A stretch of DNA of 64,000 nucleotides from Nesterenkonia populi (GTDB lineage Bacteria > Actinomycetota > Actinomycetes > Actinomycetales > Micrococcaceae): assembly GCF_007994735.1 (NCBI RefSeq), contig NZ_VOIL01000001.1, positions 2,473,626-2,537,625 on the forward strand, read 5' to 3'. Under the pieces are notes generated by a model. That model was not told where the DNA came from. It saw nothing but the letters and a program-made list of their open reading frames with translations, and ran no database searches. Positions 19,534 to 28,951 of this stretch are shown piece after piece (the first letter of the stretch is position 1; every line of letters begins with the position of its first letter). A program made the position numbers and the translations under genes.

Positions 19534-21003
19534 CTACTCGTCGGGGAAGAGTCTGATCGGATCGACGATGTCGGCGAAGATCAGCATGGCGCCCATCGCG
19601 ATGATGCAGAGCGCGACGATATAGGTCAGCGGCAGCAGCTTGGAGATGTCGAATGGACCCGGGTCCGGGCGGCCGAAGAGCTTGGCCAGGCGGCGACGCA
19701 GCGACTCGTAGAGGGCACCGGCCACGTGCCCGCCGTCCAGCGGCAGCAGCGGGATGAGGTTGAACACCATCAGGGCCACGTTCACCCCGGCCACCAGAGA
19801 CATCAGGGTGGCGAACCGGGACTCCCACGGGATCTGCTCCTGCGCGGAGATCTCACCGGCGATCCGGCCCACGCCCACCACGGACATGGGCCCGTCGGGG
19901 TCGCGCTCGGCGTCGGTGAAGGTGGTGACGGCGACGTCGTACAGCCGCACCGGCAGGGTCACCACGACCTGGCTGATCGCCTTGGTCTGCTCCCAGACGA
20001 TCGGCCCGGCCTCCCAGGGCGGCTGGCGGACGAGCTCCTGGTCCGCCCCCATGCCGATGAATCCGGCCTGCTCGGTGATGAGCTCATCGTTCTCATCCCG
20101 CTCAGGCCGGTTGAGCTGATCGTAGACGGGCCGTTCGGTCTCGATGGGGGTGATGGCGGTGGAGTGGGTCTCACCGTCCCGCTCGTAGACCAGCGAGGTG
20201 TCCTCACCCGCTGCCTCCCGGATGAGCAGCGTGAGCTGGTCCCAGTCCTCCACCGGCTGGCCGCCGAACTCGACGATCTCGTCCCCGGGCCGCAGCCCGG
20301 CCTCGTAGGCGGGGCCCGGCGGGTCATCGGCGGCGCACTCGTCCCCCTGCTCCTCAGCGAGCTCCTGGGAGGCCGCCACGCACTCGTAGACCTCCACCAC
20401 ACGCGGCACCGTCTCGTTCATGCCGTGCAGAGAGACCGTCCCGGCGGTGAGGAACAGGGCCAGCAGCCCGTTCATCGCCGGGCCGCCGAGCATCACGATG
20501 ATCTTCTTCCAGGTGGCCTGGCTGTAGAACATCCGGGACTCGTCACCGGGCTGGAGCTCCTCGGCCGCGACCTCACGGGCCTCCTCGGACATCTGTTGGA
20601 AGATGCCGGTGGAGTGCGACGTCACTGTGCGGGGCTCCTCCGCCGAGGACGCCGCATGCTCAGGCGCCGCATGCGGTGCGGTGCCGTACTGGCTGCCGAC
20701 CTCACGGAGGTACGGGTCCTCGGGACCGGAGTCGGCGACGTCGTGCGTCGGCTTCGGCCCGGCCGGCGGGTACATCCCGATCATCGCGATATAGCCGCCG
20801 AGGGGCAGGGCCTTGATCCCGTACTCGGTCTCGCCCTTCTGCTTGGACCAGATGGTCCTGCCGAATCCGACCATGTACTGGGTGACCCGGATCCTGAAGA
20901 GCTTGGCGGGGAGCAGGTGGCCCACCTCGTGCAGGGCGATGGAGACGATGATGCCCACCACCATGATCAGGACCCCGACCAGGGTCAGCAGCGCGACGGT
21001 CAC
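19534..21003 (-). CDS. rseP: Site-2 intramembrane metalloprotease RseP/Rip1-like (M50B)
   Basis: A 489-residue membrane protease that cleaves transmembrane substrates such as anti-sigma factors. The first helix carries the zinc motif HEVGH (residues 25-29). A cytoplasmic loop with [19 protein letters not shown] follows, then a hydrophobic segment ([20 protein letters not shown]). The extracytoplasmic PDZ domain has [20 protein letters not shown], and the second active-site motif is [12 protein letters not shown] (LDG). A Glu-rich insertion of about 60 residues separates the first helices. The GTG start overlaps the dxr stop by four bases (GTGA). Conserved position between dxr and ispG. Confidence 0.95.
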   Translation of the reverse strand: MTVALLTLVGVLIMVVGIIVSIALHEVGHLLPAKLFRIRVTQYMVGFGRTIWSKQKGETEYGIKALPLGGYIAMIGMYPPAGPKPTHDVADSGPEDPYLREVGSQYGTAPHAAPEHAASSAEEPRTVTSHSTGIFQQMSEEAREVAAEELQPGDESRMFYSQATWKKIIVMLGGPAMNGLLALFLTAGTVSLHGMNETVPRVVEVYECVAASQELAEEQGDECAADDPPGPAYEAGLRPGDEIVEFGGQPVEDWDQLTLLIREAAGEDTSLVYERDGETHSTAITPIETERPVYDQLNRPERDENDELITEQAGFIGMGADQELVRQPPWEAGPIVWEQTKAISQVVVTLPVRLYDVAVTTFTDAERDPDGPMSVVGVGRIAGEISAQEQIPWESRFATLMSLVAGVNVALMVFNLIPLLPLDGGHVAGALYESLRRRLAKLFGRPDPGPFDISKLLPLTYIVALCIIAMGAMLIFADIVDPIRLFPDE

Positions 21004-22232
21004 CGGGCACCCGCCTCAGCGCGAGCCCGGTCAGCGCTGAGACCCAGCAGCTCGTTCGCCCGGGCGCGCGCCCAGGTCTCAGCCTCCAGCACAGCGTCCA
21101 GGTCTGCGCGCGCGGCCGGGACGCCGTCGTGCTCAGTGAGCACCTCTGCCACGGTGGGCAGGATTCCGGTGAAGGGCACCTCGCTGCGGTGGAATGCCTC
21201 AACGGCCTGCTCGTTGGCGGCGTTGTAGACCCCCATATGGGTCGCGCTGCTCGCGGCGGCTCGCTTGGCGAGCTGCACGGCGGGGAACGCCTCGTGGTCC
21301 AGAGGCTCGAAGGTCCAGGACATCGCGTGCGTCCAGTCGATCGGGGTGTCGACCCTCTCCAGGCGGTCAGGGTGCGACAGCGCCCAGCCGATCGGCACCA
21401 GCATCCTGGGCGGGCCCGCCTGGGCGACGGTGGAGCCGTCCTGGAACTCCACCAGCGAGTGGATGTACTGCTGCGGGTGGATGACCGTTTCGATCTGCTC
21501 GAGCGGGACGTCGAAGAGCAGATGCGCCTCAATGACCTCCAGCGCCTTGTTGACCATGGTCGCCGAGTTGGTGGTGACCATCAGCCCCATCGCAAAGTTC
21601 GGGTGCTTCAGCGCCATCTCCGGGGTGACGTCCGCCAGCTGGGCGGCCTCCCAGCCGCGGAAGGGGCCCCCTGAGGCGGTGAGCACCAGCTTGGACACCT
21701 CGGTCTCGCCGTCGGAGGCAGCTTCCGGGGAGCAGAGCCCGCGCCGGTGCCGTCCCGAGATCAGCGCCTGAGCCAGGGCCGAGTGCTCCGAGTCCACCGG
21801 GACGACCTGGCCCGGGCGGGTGCAGGCCCCAGCAATCAGCGCGCCGCCGACCACCAGGGACTCCTTATTGGCCAGGGCAAGCTGGGCCCCGGCCCGCAGG
21901 GCAGCGAGGGTGGGCTTCAGGCCGATGGAGCCGGTCATCGCGTTGAGGACGACGTCGGCCCCGGACTCAGCGGCGATCGTCTCGGCAGCCTCAGGGCCGG
22001 CGAGGATGTGGGGCGTGTGGTCGATGAGGCGCTCTTTGAGCGTGACCGCAGAATCGGCGTCGTGGATCCCCACGATCCCTGGGCGGAACTGGCGAGCCTG
22101 CTCCGCCAGCAGAGCGGCGTTGCGGCCTGCACAGAGCGCGACGACGTCAAACTTCTCCGGGTGCTGGGCGACCACCTCGAGCGCCTGCGTGCCGATGGAT
22201 CCGGTGGACCCCAGAATTGCGACCTTCTTCAT
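21000..22232 (-). CDS. dxr: 1-deoxy-D-xylulose 5-phosphate reductoisomerase
   Basis: A 410-residue cytosolic enzyme. It makes 2-C-methyl-D-erythritol 4-phosphate with NADPH, the committed step of the MEP pathway. The Rossmann motif KKVAILGSTGSIGTQALEVV opens the protein. ANKESLVVGGALI and the metal site VPVDSEHSALAQAL follow, then TASGGPFRG and the ANEQAVEAF helix. ATG at 22232 or GTG one codon upstream are both possible. A GATAAT box at 22242-22247 lies 6-9 bases ahead, so the mRNA is probably leaderless. First gene of the isoprenoid/protease cluster. Confidence 0.96.
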   Translation of the reverse strand: MKKVAILGSTGSIGTQALEVVAQHPEKFDVVALCAGRNAALLAEQARQFRPGIVGIHDADSAVTLKERLIDHTPHILAGPEAAETIAAESGADVVLNAMTGSIGLKPTLAALRAGAQLALANKESLVVGGALIAGACTRPGQVVPVDSEHSALAQALISGRHRRGLCSPEAASDGETEVSKLVLTASGGPFRGWEAAQLADVTPEMALKHPNFAMGLMVTTNSATMVNKALEVIEAHLLFDVPLEQIETVIHPQQYIHSLVEFQDGSTVAQAGPPRMLVPIGWALSHPDRLERVDTPIDWTHAMSWTFEPLDHEAFPAVQLAKRAAASSATHMGVYNAANEQAVEAFHRSEVPFTGILPTVAEVLTEHDGVPAARADLDAVLEAETWARARANELLGLSADRARAEAGAR

Positions 22233-22241
22233 CACCGCCCC

Positions 22242-22247
22242 ATTATC
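22242..22247 (-). promoter_or_regulatory. -10 box before dxr
   Basis: GATAAT on the minus strand lies 6 bases before the GTG and 9 bases before the ATG candidate start of dxr. With no Shine-Dalgarno sequence nearby this suggests a leaderless transcript beginning GTGATG or close to it. Confidence 0.4.
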
Positions 22248-22418
22248 CACCCTCGTGCACCGCCGGCCGATCGCTGATCCGCTGCCGGTGCACCGGCAGC
22301 AGCACTCTCATCCCCAAGGTCAGGAGGCGCGCCCGCGTTCGCTGTCGGAAAGTTGCGGCACTTGACCCCGAAAAGAGCCAAAGCAGCTCAAAAGTCCAGC
22401 ACCGAACGGCTGCTCCGA

Positions 22419-23381
22419 TCACCCGAGGTAGCCCCGCTCACAAAGCTTCCCCAAGATCTTCTGCACCGCAGGAGCTCCTCCATTCCGCATGTGGTCCTTG
22501 GTGATGCGCACCTCTGTCCAGCCGAGCAGCTCAGCTGTCTCCTGCCTGTGCACATCCTGAAGCACCCGCTCAGGCGTGGAATGCACCGCAGCTCCCTCAT
22601 ACTGGATCGCCAGCCTCCACTCTCGAAGGGCAAGGTCAGGCCGAAAGCAACGCGCTCCACGCTCGTCGCAGACCAGCGGGTTCACCTCAGGAACCGGCAG
22701 CCCTGCCCGGTGCATCGCGTACCGGAGACGAGTCTCCGGGCGAGAATCCACGGCATCGCTGGCCAAATCGACCGCGGAGCGAGCCGCACGAATACCGTTC
22801 GCCCGCCCCCTGACGCGGAGAGCTTCCTCCAGCTCATGACGCCCGGCCAGGGGCGAAGGCAGGCCAGGGCGGCGGATTCGGACGCTGAGCACCTGGTCGG
22901 CAAGGACCAACGCATCCTCTTCGGAGCTGCGCAGCGCCACGTCCAGCCAGGCCCAGGCAGGAGAGACCACCCTGATCCTGTTCCACCACCGAAGGAACTC
23001 GTCCGGCACAGACCCCCGATGGGAGATCACCAGACCTGGTCGCTGAATCTGTGGCGCCCCCGCCAAACTGGTCAGGTGGAAGGGGCGTTTCAGCGGCCTG
23101 TCCGAGAAGCCCCACAGGGAGGCGGCGCTCTCATGAGACACGATTCGTCGCCCGTCCGCTGTCAGGGCCTGCAGCACCGCCCGCTCCTGCCTCTGCGGGT
23201 CTCGTACGGATTCGGCGGCGACATAGATCCCCCAGGCTGGTCGTATCGCGGTTCCGTTGGCCTCGGCATGCCGGAGGTCTCCACGGTTCAGCCCGCCTTC
23301 CAGGAGCCGACCCGCAAGGGCTCCGGAAGCGGACAGAGGTTTGGCCGGCCGTCGGCGCTGGTCTGGCTTCTCCTGCGTCAC
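22419..23381 (-). CDS. AbiEi/DUF559-like protein (HTH plus endonuclease-like domain)
   Basis: A 320-residue protein with the architecture common in actinobacteria. The N-terminal winged-helix region resembles AbiEi antitoxins (GGLNRGDLRHAEANGTAIRP, VLQALTADGRRIVSHESAAS LWGF). The C-terminal domain is Vsr/DUF559-like: FRPDLALREWRLAIQYEGAA has the Asp and Glu of a PD-(D/E)xK fold, and VHRQETAELLGWTEVRITKD follows. It starts with GTG at 23381. No cognate AbiEii-like toxin gene is adjacent, so it is probably not a complete toxin-antitoxin system. Its role in the cell is unknown. Confidence 0.7.
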   Translation of the reverse strand: MTQEKPDQRRRPAKPLSASGALAGRLLEGGLNRGDLRHAEANGTAIRPAWGIYVAAESVRDPQRQERAVLQALTADGRRIVSHESAASLWGFSDRPLKRPFHLTSLAGAPQIQRPGLVISHRGSVPDEFLRWWNRIRVVSPAWAWLDVALRSSEEDALVLADQVLSVRIRRPGLPSPLAGRHELEEALRVRGRANGIRAARSAVDLASDAVDSRPETRLRYAMHRAGLPVPEVNPLVCDERGARCFRPDLALREWRLAIQYEGAAVHSTPERVLQDVHRQETAELLGWTEVRITKDHMRNGGAPAVQKILGKLCERGYLG

Positions 23382-23503
23382 ACCCCCAGCCCACGCGGAA
23401 AGCTCCCTGGGGAAGACAGGCGGACCGTGGGGTGTGCACGCCTCGGCGCAGCCTCGAGCCGTATGCAGGCTTGTGCAAGAGGGAGGGCGTCCATGGATGT
23501 TCG

Positions 23504-23564
23504 CTGCTGGAATTCTGCGACGAATTAGCCCGTCAGCGCGGAAAGCGGGCCCGAAATCCAGCAG
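23504..23564 (-). terminator. Possible terminator hairpin after the symporter operon
   Basis: CTGCTGGA (23504-23511) pairs with TCCAGCAG (23557-23564). Inside, GCCCG pairs with CGGGC. It lies just downstream of the symporter stop codon on the minus strand. There is no U-tract, so it may be a Rho-assisted or RNA-protecting structure. Confidence 0.35.
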
Positions 23565-23586
23565 CCAACGGACGGACGGAAAGCCG

Positions 23587-25047
23587 TCAGCCTTCCGGGA
23601 GGTGGAGACGGGCCAGGACCTTGGCTGTGTTGGCCGGCGGCGTGCTGGTTCCGAACCTGCTCACCAGCACCGCGACGGCGAACGCCAGCGGCACACACCA
23701 GAGCGCCGGATAGTTCAGCAGGACCGCCTCCGTGCTCCACACGCTCTCGAACGCCCAGCCGAGCGCGAAGGAACCCAGCGAAGCGGCAGCGCCGGTCACC
23801 ATCCCCGCCACGGCCCCCTGCGCGGTGATCCCGGACCACCAGATCCCCAGCAGCAGCAGGGGCGCCAACGACGACCCCGCAAAGGTGAACACCATCGCCA
23901 CCGTCCCGGCCAGCGGCATATGCGTGGTGGCGGTCGCGATCGCCAGCGGCAGGGCACAGGCCAGCACCGCACCGATCCGGAAGCCGCGCACCGACCCGCC
24001 GAAGAACTCCTGGGACAGCACCCCGGAGACGGAGACCACCAGGCCGGAGGACGTCGAGAGGAAGGCGGCGAACGCGCCGCCTGCGATCACCGCGGTGAGC
24101 AGATCCCCGCCGACACCCTCGAAGATCGCGGCCGGCAGACGCAGCAGAGCAGTGTCCGGGGAGCCGAGCCCCTGGTCAGGGAGCACCGCCCGGGCGATCA
24201 CCCCCAGGGCCACCGGAAGCACGTAGAACCCGGAGAGCAGGCCCAGCAGCAGGAAGGTGGTGCGGCGAGCTGCGTCTCCGTCCGGGTTCGTGTAGAAGCG
24301 CACCAGAATGTGCGGCAGGCCGATGGTGCCGAGCATCAGCGCCAGCAGCAGCGAAACGATCCGGTACAGATCAGCTGGCGAGGAGCCGGCGTCGTCGTCC
24401 CACACGGAAGCGTCCCAGCCGGGCAGCCCCGCCCCACCCAGCGCGCCCGCCTGCAGCAGGATGAAGATCAGCGGGACCAGCAGCGCAGAAAGCTTGATCC
24501 AGTACTGGACCGCCTGGGCGATCGTCACCGACCGCATGCCGCCGGGCAGCACCGTGGCGAGCACCACCAGGATCACCGCCACCGGCCCCGCCCACCCCGG
24601 CAGCCCCGTGGTGGTGGTCAGAGCCAGGGCGGCCCCGTGCAGCTGCGGGACGATGTACAGCCAGCCGGTCAGCACCACGATGATCACCGTGGCCACCCGC
24701 AGCCGGGCCGAGGAGAACCGCAGGCTGACGAAGTCAGGCACGGTGTAGACCCCGGAGCGGCGCAGCGGACCGGTCATGAACAGCAGCATCGTCAGGCATC
24801 CTGCGGTGTAGCCCAGCGGGAACCACAGTCCGTAGGTGCCCTCCGCCACGATCAGCCCGGCCACGCCCAGAAAGCTGGCCGCAGAGATGTACTCGCCGGC
24901 CAGCGCAGAGGCGTTCATCCGCGGGGAGACCCGACGGGAGGCCACGTAGAAGTCGCTGGTGGAGCGGGCCACCCGCAGCCCGAACAGGCTGACCAGCATC
25001 GTCACGGCGAACACCAGGATGATGGCAGCGATGGTGTACTCAGGCAC
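23587..25047 (-). CDS. Sodium:solute symporter, cation:acetate (ActP/MctC-like) type
   Basis: A 486-residue SSS-family transporter with about 13 transmembrane helices. Signature segments are SDFYVASRRVSPRMNASALA, GEYISAASFLGVAGLI, AAFLSTSSGLVVSVSGVLSQ and TIGLPHILVRFYTNPDGDAA, the pattern of acetate/monocarboxylate symporters. It overlaps the DUF485 gene by 8 bases, the usual partner of ActP-type symporters. It closes an operon led by a LytS/LytTR two-component system, which probably senses the carboxylate and induces uptake. The precise substrate (acetate, pyruvate, propionate) cannot be decided. Confidence 0.88.
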   Translation of the reverse strand: MPEYTIAAIILVFAVTMLVSLFGLRVARSTSDFYVASRRVSPRMNASALAGEYISAASFLGVAGLIVAEGTYGLWFPLGYTAGCLTMLLFMTGPLRRSGVYTVPDFVSLRFSSARLRVATVIIVVLTGWLYIVPQLHGAALALTTTTGLPGWAGPVAVILVVLATVLPGGMRSVTIAQAVQYWIKLSALLVPLIFILLQAGALGGAGLPGWDASVWDDDAGSSPADLYRIVSLLLALMLGTIGLPHILVRFYTNPDGDAARRTTFLLLGLLSGFYVLPVALGVIARAVLPDQGLGSPDTALLRLPAAIFEGVGGDLLTAVIAGGAFAAFLSTSSGLVVSVSGVLSQEFFGGSVRGFRIGAVLACALPLAIATATTHMPLAGTVAMVFTFAGSSLAPLLLLGIWWSGITAQGAVAGMVTGAAASLGSFALGWAFESVWSTEAVLLNYPALWCVPLAFAVAVLVSRFGTSTPPANTAKVLARLHLPEG

Positions 25048-25426
25048 TGCGCCGCCTCCTGTAGGCCTGGTCGTACCGGAGGATCCTAAGCAGGTAGAAC
25101 CGGCCCGCCGCCAGGATGATCGGGTACAGCACGACGCCGGGGATGATCCACACCAGCGGCCCCCGGGCCGGGGAGAGAGCCAGTGCCGCGCAGACCACCA
25201 CCAGCAGGGTGAAGAATCCCAGCCCGATGGCGACGGCGATCCGCAGCTTCGCGGATATCAGCGCCAGCACGCCGGCGTCCTCCTCAGCGGCCCGGGCGCC
25301 CCCGCGCAGATGCCCGCGGCGGGGATCCAGCAGGGCCTCCTCACCCGTGGGCGGGATCTGCGGACCCACGACCCGCTGACGGGCGGGGCCGGCGCTGGTC
25401 GCGGCGTCGTCGGGCTCGCGGGTCAT
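25040..25426 (-). CDS. DUF485-like membrane protein
   Basis: A 128-residue protein with two transmembrane helices (residues about 73-93 and 96-116: LRIAVAIGLGFFTLLVVVCA and GPLVWIIPGVVLYPIILAA). The C-terminus is basic (DQAYRRRRSA). DUF485-type proteins are found beside SSS-family monocarboxylate symporters and probably help their assembly or activity. The ATG at 25426 overlaps the response-regulator stop (ATGA), and the gene ends within the symporter start, so the four genes are translationally linked. Confidence 0.75.
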   Translation of the reverse strand: MTREPDDAATSAGPARQRVVGPQIPPTGEEALLDPRRGHLRGGARAAEEDAGVLALISAKLRIAVAIGLGFFTLLVVVCAALALSPARGPLVWIIPGVVLYPIILAAGRFYLLRILRYDQAYRRRRSA

Positions 25427-26151
25427 CGGCCCACCGATGCGAGACGGTCTCTCACCTGCGGCATCAGCCGGCGGCTGACATCCAGGTCCTCGTCTGCGAC
25501 CCGGATCGTCATCCGTCCGGCCCTGTGCTGGACCCGCTGGACGTGGTGAAGGCTGATCAGGTGGGACCGGTGGATCCGGACGAACCCGTGCGGCTGCCAC
25601 TGCTCCTCCAGGTCAGCCAGCGCCGCCCGCAGCAGGAAGGATCCCCGGTCAGTGTGGAGGCGGGCGTAGTCGCCCTGGGCCTCAGCCCTGCGGATCGCGG
25701 AGAGCTCCAGCAGCACGGTGGAGTCCCCGCGGCTGACGGAGATGCGCGGGGGTGCGGGGGCTGCGCTGCCGGCGTGGGGCGCCAGCGCCTCGGAGGCACG
25801 GGTGAGGGCTTCGCGGAGCCGGGAGGCGCGGACGGGTTTGAGCAGGTAGTCACGGGCGGCGAGCTCGAAGGCCTCCACCGCGGGCTGGGCGTCAGCGGTG
25901 ATGAAGATGATCTGCGGGGCAGGCTCCCCGTCGGCGGCCTTCTCGGTGAGCCGGCGGGCCAGCTGCATCCCGTTCTGGCCGGGCATGTGGATGTCCAGGA
26001 GCACGACGTCGATGGGCTGGGTGCTGAGGATGTGCTTGGCCTGGGCCGCGTTGTGGGCGGTGTGGACGGTCTCCGCCAGCGGCTCAGACTCCAGCATCCA
26101 CTGCATCTGGGTCACGGCGGGCTTCTCGTCGTCGACGACGAGGATCTTCAT
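25423..26151 (-). CDS. LytTR-family response regulator
   Basis: A 242-residue regulator. The receiver domain (1-120) has MKILVVDDEKPA, the phosphoacceptor Asp in VVLLDIHMPGQNG and the Lys in DYLLKPVRASRL. The C-terminal LytTR DNA-binding domain (about 145-242) has YARLHTDRGSFLLRAALADL and FVRIHRSHLISLHHVQRVQ. It overlaps the histidine kinase stop (ATGA) and the next gene's start. By position it should activate the DUF485-symporter pair in response to the membrane kinase. Confidence 0.92.
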   Translation of the reverse strand: MKILVVDDEKPAVTQMQWMLESEPLAETVHTAHNAAQAKHILSTQPIDVVLLDIHMPGQNGMQLARRLTEKAADGEPAPQIIFITADAQPAVEAFELAARDYLLKPVRASRLREALTRASEALAPHAGSAAPAPPRISVSRGDSTVLLELSAIRRAEAQGDYARLHTDRGSFLLRAALADLEEQWQPHGFVRIHRSHLISLHHVQRVQHRAGRMTIRVADEDLDVSRRLMPQVRDRLASVGR

Positions 26152-26960
26152 GCGCTCTCCTCTGTGCCGGGCTGGAACTTGGGCACCCGCATCCACACGC
26201 GCATGCCCGCTCCTTCGGCGGTCTCGATCTGCAGGCCGTCGGCTCCGCCGTAGGCCTGCCGCAGGCGCAGGTCCACGTTGCGCAGTCCGATGTGGGAGCT
26301 GCCCTCCTCTCCGACGAGGACCCTGCGGATCTGCTCCGGGTCTGCTCCGGGGCCGTCGTCCTCCACGCTGATGACGGCGTGGGTCCCCTCGTCCTGGCCG
26401 GTGAGCCGCACCTTCGCCTGCCCGGTGGCGGAGTCCATGCCGTGGCGGACGGCGTTCTCCACCAGCGGCTGCACTGCGAGGAACGGGAGTTTGAGGCTCA
26501 GGATCTCGGGGGCGATCTTCAGCCGGACCTGCACCCGGTCCTCGAACCGAGCCTGCTCGAGCAGCACATACCGCTCGACGGCGGCCAGCTCCTCCTCGAG
26601 GGTGGTGAAGTCGCCCGCGCCGCGCAGGCTGTACCGGGTGAAGTCGGCGAAGTCGATGACGAGCTCACGGGCCTTGACCGGGTCTGCAGGGATGGTCGCG
26701 GCGATTGCGTTGAGGCTGTTGTAGATGAAGTGCGGGGAGATCTGGCTGCGCAGGGTCCGCAGCTCGGCCTCCACGAGCTGCCGGCGGGTGGCCTCGGCGA
26801 GTGCACGGTAGTCCACGGCGTCGTCGGTGACCGGCTTGACCGCGGGGGTCTCGTCCGTCGGCTGGGCGGCCCGGCTGCGGGCAGCCACGTAGAGCACCAG
26901 TGCGGTCAGCACGGCGATGATGACCACAAGGATCGCCGTCGTCGCGCTCGCCTGCTCCAT
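26148..26960 (-). CDS. LytS-type sensor histidine kinase
   Basis: A 270-residue kinase with a single N-terminal transmembrane helix (residues 8-27, TTAILVVIIAVLTALVLYVA). The His_kinase domain contains the phosphoacceptor in RSQISPHFIYNSLNAIAATI, and the HATPase_c domain has VQPLVENAVRHGMDSATG (N box) and VEDDGPGADPEQI (G1). It has no multi-helix 5TM sensor, so it may sense through the symporter or another partner. First gene of the kinase-regulator-DUF485-symporter operon. Confidence 0.9.
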   Translation of the reverse strand: MEQASATTAILVVIIAVLTALVLYVAARSRAAQPTDETPAVKPVTDDAVDYRALAEATRRQLVEAELRTLRSQISPHFIYNSLNAIAATIPADPVKARELVIDFADFTRYSLRGAGDFTTLEEELAAVERYVLLEQARFEDRVQVRLKIAPEILSLKLPFLAVQPLVENAVRHGMDSATGQAKVRLTGQDEGTHAVISVEDDGPGADPEQIRRVLVGEEGSSHIGLRNVDLRLRQAYGGADGLQIETAEGAGMRVWMRVPKFQPGTEESA

Positions 26961-27070
26961 GCGGCCAGTCTAGGGACCCGCTGACCGTTCTGAGCGCCGC
27001 CTGACCGCTTGCCGCAGGAACAGTGCCGTTCGTCGTATCTGAGGGGCCGCTGGCACACGCATCATGCAAA

Positions 27071-27086
27071 TGTGTGCCGAGTCACA
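27071..27086. promoter_or_regulatory. CRP/GlxR-like operator between the kinase operon and the OFA transporter
   Basis: TGTGTGCCGAGTCACA fits the TGTG-N8-CACA core of CRP/GlxR sites. It lies 50 bases before the MFS start and about 110 bases before the kinase operon, so it could act on either. An overlapping GTCAC-N6-GTGAC repeat adds symmetry. A cAMP-dependent carbon control of carboxylate uptake would make sense but is inferred. Confidence 0.45.
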
Positions 27087-27136
27087 AAAGAGTGACCCCC
27101 TGTTTTGTGCCCGATATGCCCCAAGAAAGGCAGCTG

Positions 27137-28822
27137 ATGACCAACTCAGCCACCGCCTCAACGGTCGACGACCGGCAGACGAAGGCCACCCCGAAATTTG
27201 CCGAGATGCGCGCGCCCTCTTACCACCGGATCACTGCGGGTCCGGGGTTCAACCGTTGGATCATTCCGCCGGCCGCCCTGGCGATCCACATGTGCATCGG
27301 CCAGGTCTACGGCACCTCGGTCTACCAGTCCCGGCTGGCCGGCCACTTCGCCGAGGACCCGCTGGTGGGCATCTTCGGCCAGATCCTCGGCCCCATCTTC
27401 GGCGGCGAGCACCCGGCCCAGACCGCGGTGGCGTTCTTCGCGTTCTCCCTGTCCATCGTACTGATGGGCCTCTCCGCGGCCCTGTTCGGCAAGTGGGTGG
27501 ACTACCGCGGCCCCCGGATGGCGATGCTGGCATCCACCACGTTCTGGATCACAGGCTTCCTGGTCGGCTCTGTCGGCATCTTCACCCAGCAGCTGTGGCT
27601 GGTGGGCCTGGGCTACGGCGTCATCGGCGGCATCGGCCTGGGCATCGGCTACATCGCCCCAGTCTCCACGCTGATGAAATGGTTCCCGGACCGTCCCGGC
27701 CTGGGCACCGGCATGGCCATCATGGGCTTCGGCGTCGGCGCGATGATCGCCGCACCGTTCTCGAACATGATGCTCGGCGTCTTCGGCCGCATGGGCATCG
27801 GCGAGGGCTTCGCCGTGGGCTACCTGTTCCTCACCCTCGCCGCGATCTACGCGCCCATGATGCTCTTCGCCGCATGGATCATCCGGGTTCCCGCCGCCGA
27901 CTGGAAGCCGGAGGGCTTCGACCCGGAGAAGAGGAAAAAGTCCTCCAAGATGATCTCGGCGGGCAACGTCACCGCCAACAACGCCGTCAAGACCCCGCAG
28001 TTCTGGCTGCTGTGGGTGGTGCTGTTCGTCAACGTCACCGCCGCCGTCGGCCTGCTGCCGCAGGCAGCGAACGTGGTGCAGGACTTCTTCCGCGATGAGA
28101 CCACCGGCGAAACCTTTGCCCACCCGGAGGTCGCGGCAGTGGCCGCCGCCGGGTTCGTCGGCTACCTGTCGCTGACCAACACCCTGGGACGCTTCGTCTG
28201 GGCCACCACCTCGGACAAGATCGGCCGCAAGCCGATCTACATGATGTACCTCGGCCTCGGCGCGGCGCTCTACATCTCCCTGGGCACCTTCGGCAACACC
28301 AACATGGCCGCGTTCATCGTCCTGGCGGGCATCATCCTGTCCTTCTACGGCGGCGGCTTCGCCACCATTCCGGCCTACCTGAAGGACCTCTTCGGCACCC
28401 TGCAGGTCGGCGCCATCCACGGCCGCCTGCTCACCGCCTGGTCCGCCGCGGGAATCACCGGCCCAGCCATCGTGAACATCACCCTGGACTCCGCTGACGG
28501 CACCGCGGGCATGGACCTCACCGCGGCGGACTACCGGCCGGCGCTGTTCATCATGGCCGGCCTGCTGGCGGTGGGCTTCATCGCCAACCTGATGGTGCGC
28601 CCGGTCAGCAAGAAGTGGCATGAGGAGTCCAAGGAGGCTGCCGCGCCCGCAACCAGGCCTAAGGACGAGGAGAGCCTGGTGGACACCACCCCACGGGTGA
28701 CCCCCGCCGGCCCCCCGATCGTCCCGATCCCCGTGGCCTGGGTCATCGTGTCCGTTCCGATGCTCTTCGGCCTGACCTACACCTTCATCAACGCCACCCA
28801 GCTTTTCTTCCCCGGATCCTGA
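27137..28822 (+). CDS. OFA-family MFS transporter (oxalate/formate antiporter-like)
   Basis: A 561-residue major-facilitator protein with about 12-14 transmembrane helices. The OFA pattern includes WIIPPAALAIHMCIGQVYGT SVY at the start, GKWVDYRGPRMAMLAS (loop 2-3 motif), GYIAPVSTLMKWFPDRPGLG and WATTSDKIGRKPIYMMYLG. A long cytoplasmic tail region precedes the last helix (PIPVAWVIVSVPMLFGLTYT). GAAAGG six bases before ATG 27137 decides the start. Substrate is probably a small mono- or dicarboxylate, in keeping with the neighbouring acetate-type symporter. Confidence 0.88.
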   Translation: MTNSATASTVDDRQTKATPKFAEMRAPSYHRITAGPGFNRWIIPPAALAIHMCIGQVYGTSVYQSRLAGHFAEDPLVGIFGQILGPIFGGEHPAQTAVAFFAFSLSIVLMGLSAALFGKWVDYRGPRMAMLASTTFWITGFLVGSVGIFTQQLWLVGLGYGVIGGIGLGIGYIAPVSTLMKWFPDRPGLGTGMAIMGFGVGAMIAAPFSNMMLGVFGRMGIGEGFAVGYLFLTLAAIYAPMMLFAAWIIRVPAADWKPEGFDPEKRKKSSKMISAGNVTANNAVKTPQFWLLWVVLFVNVTAAVGLLPQAANVVQDFFRDETTGETFAHPEVAAVAAAGFVGYLSLTNTLGRFVWATTSDKIGRKPIYMMYLGLGAALYISLGTFGNTNMAAFIVLAGIILSFYGGGFATIPAYLKDLFGTLQVGAIHGRLLTAWSAAGITGPAIVNITLDSADGTAGMDLTAADYRPALFIMAGLLAVGFIANLMVRPVSKKWHEESKEAAAPATRPKDEESLVDTTPRVTPAGPPIVPIPVAWVIVSVPMLFGLTYTFINATQLFFPGS

Positions 28823-28845
28823 CGAGGTCGGCAGCGGCTTCCGTC

Positions 28846-28914
28846 CGAGCAGCCACGCAGCCCGGGAGCGCCTGGCCCATCACTGGCAGGCCTGCCCGGG
28901 CTGTGTGGTGCTCG
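28846..28914. terminator. Hairpin between convergent genes
   Basis: CGAGCAGCCACGCAGCCCGGG pairs imperfectly with the CCCGGGCTGTGTGGTGCTCG arm, with inner GCCTG/CAGGC pairing. It lies between the stops of the MFS and GNAT genes and could terminate both. No U-tract. Confidence 0.4.
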
Positions 28915-28951
28915 GAGACATATTCGCCTCGGTGAGCACCGGCGGAGCATC

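Noticed and set aside
22419..23381. Complete AbiE-type toxin-antitoxin system
   Set aside because: The protein has an AbiEi-like N-terminus but a nuclease-like C-terminus, and no AbiEii nucleotidyltransferase gene is next to it.
22353..25089. Long plus-strand frames opposite the DUF559-like and symporter genes
   Set aside because: Arg/Pro/Gln/His-rich shadow translations; the minus-strand products have clear domains and membrane helices.
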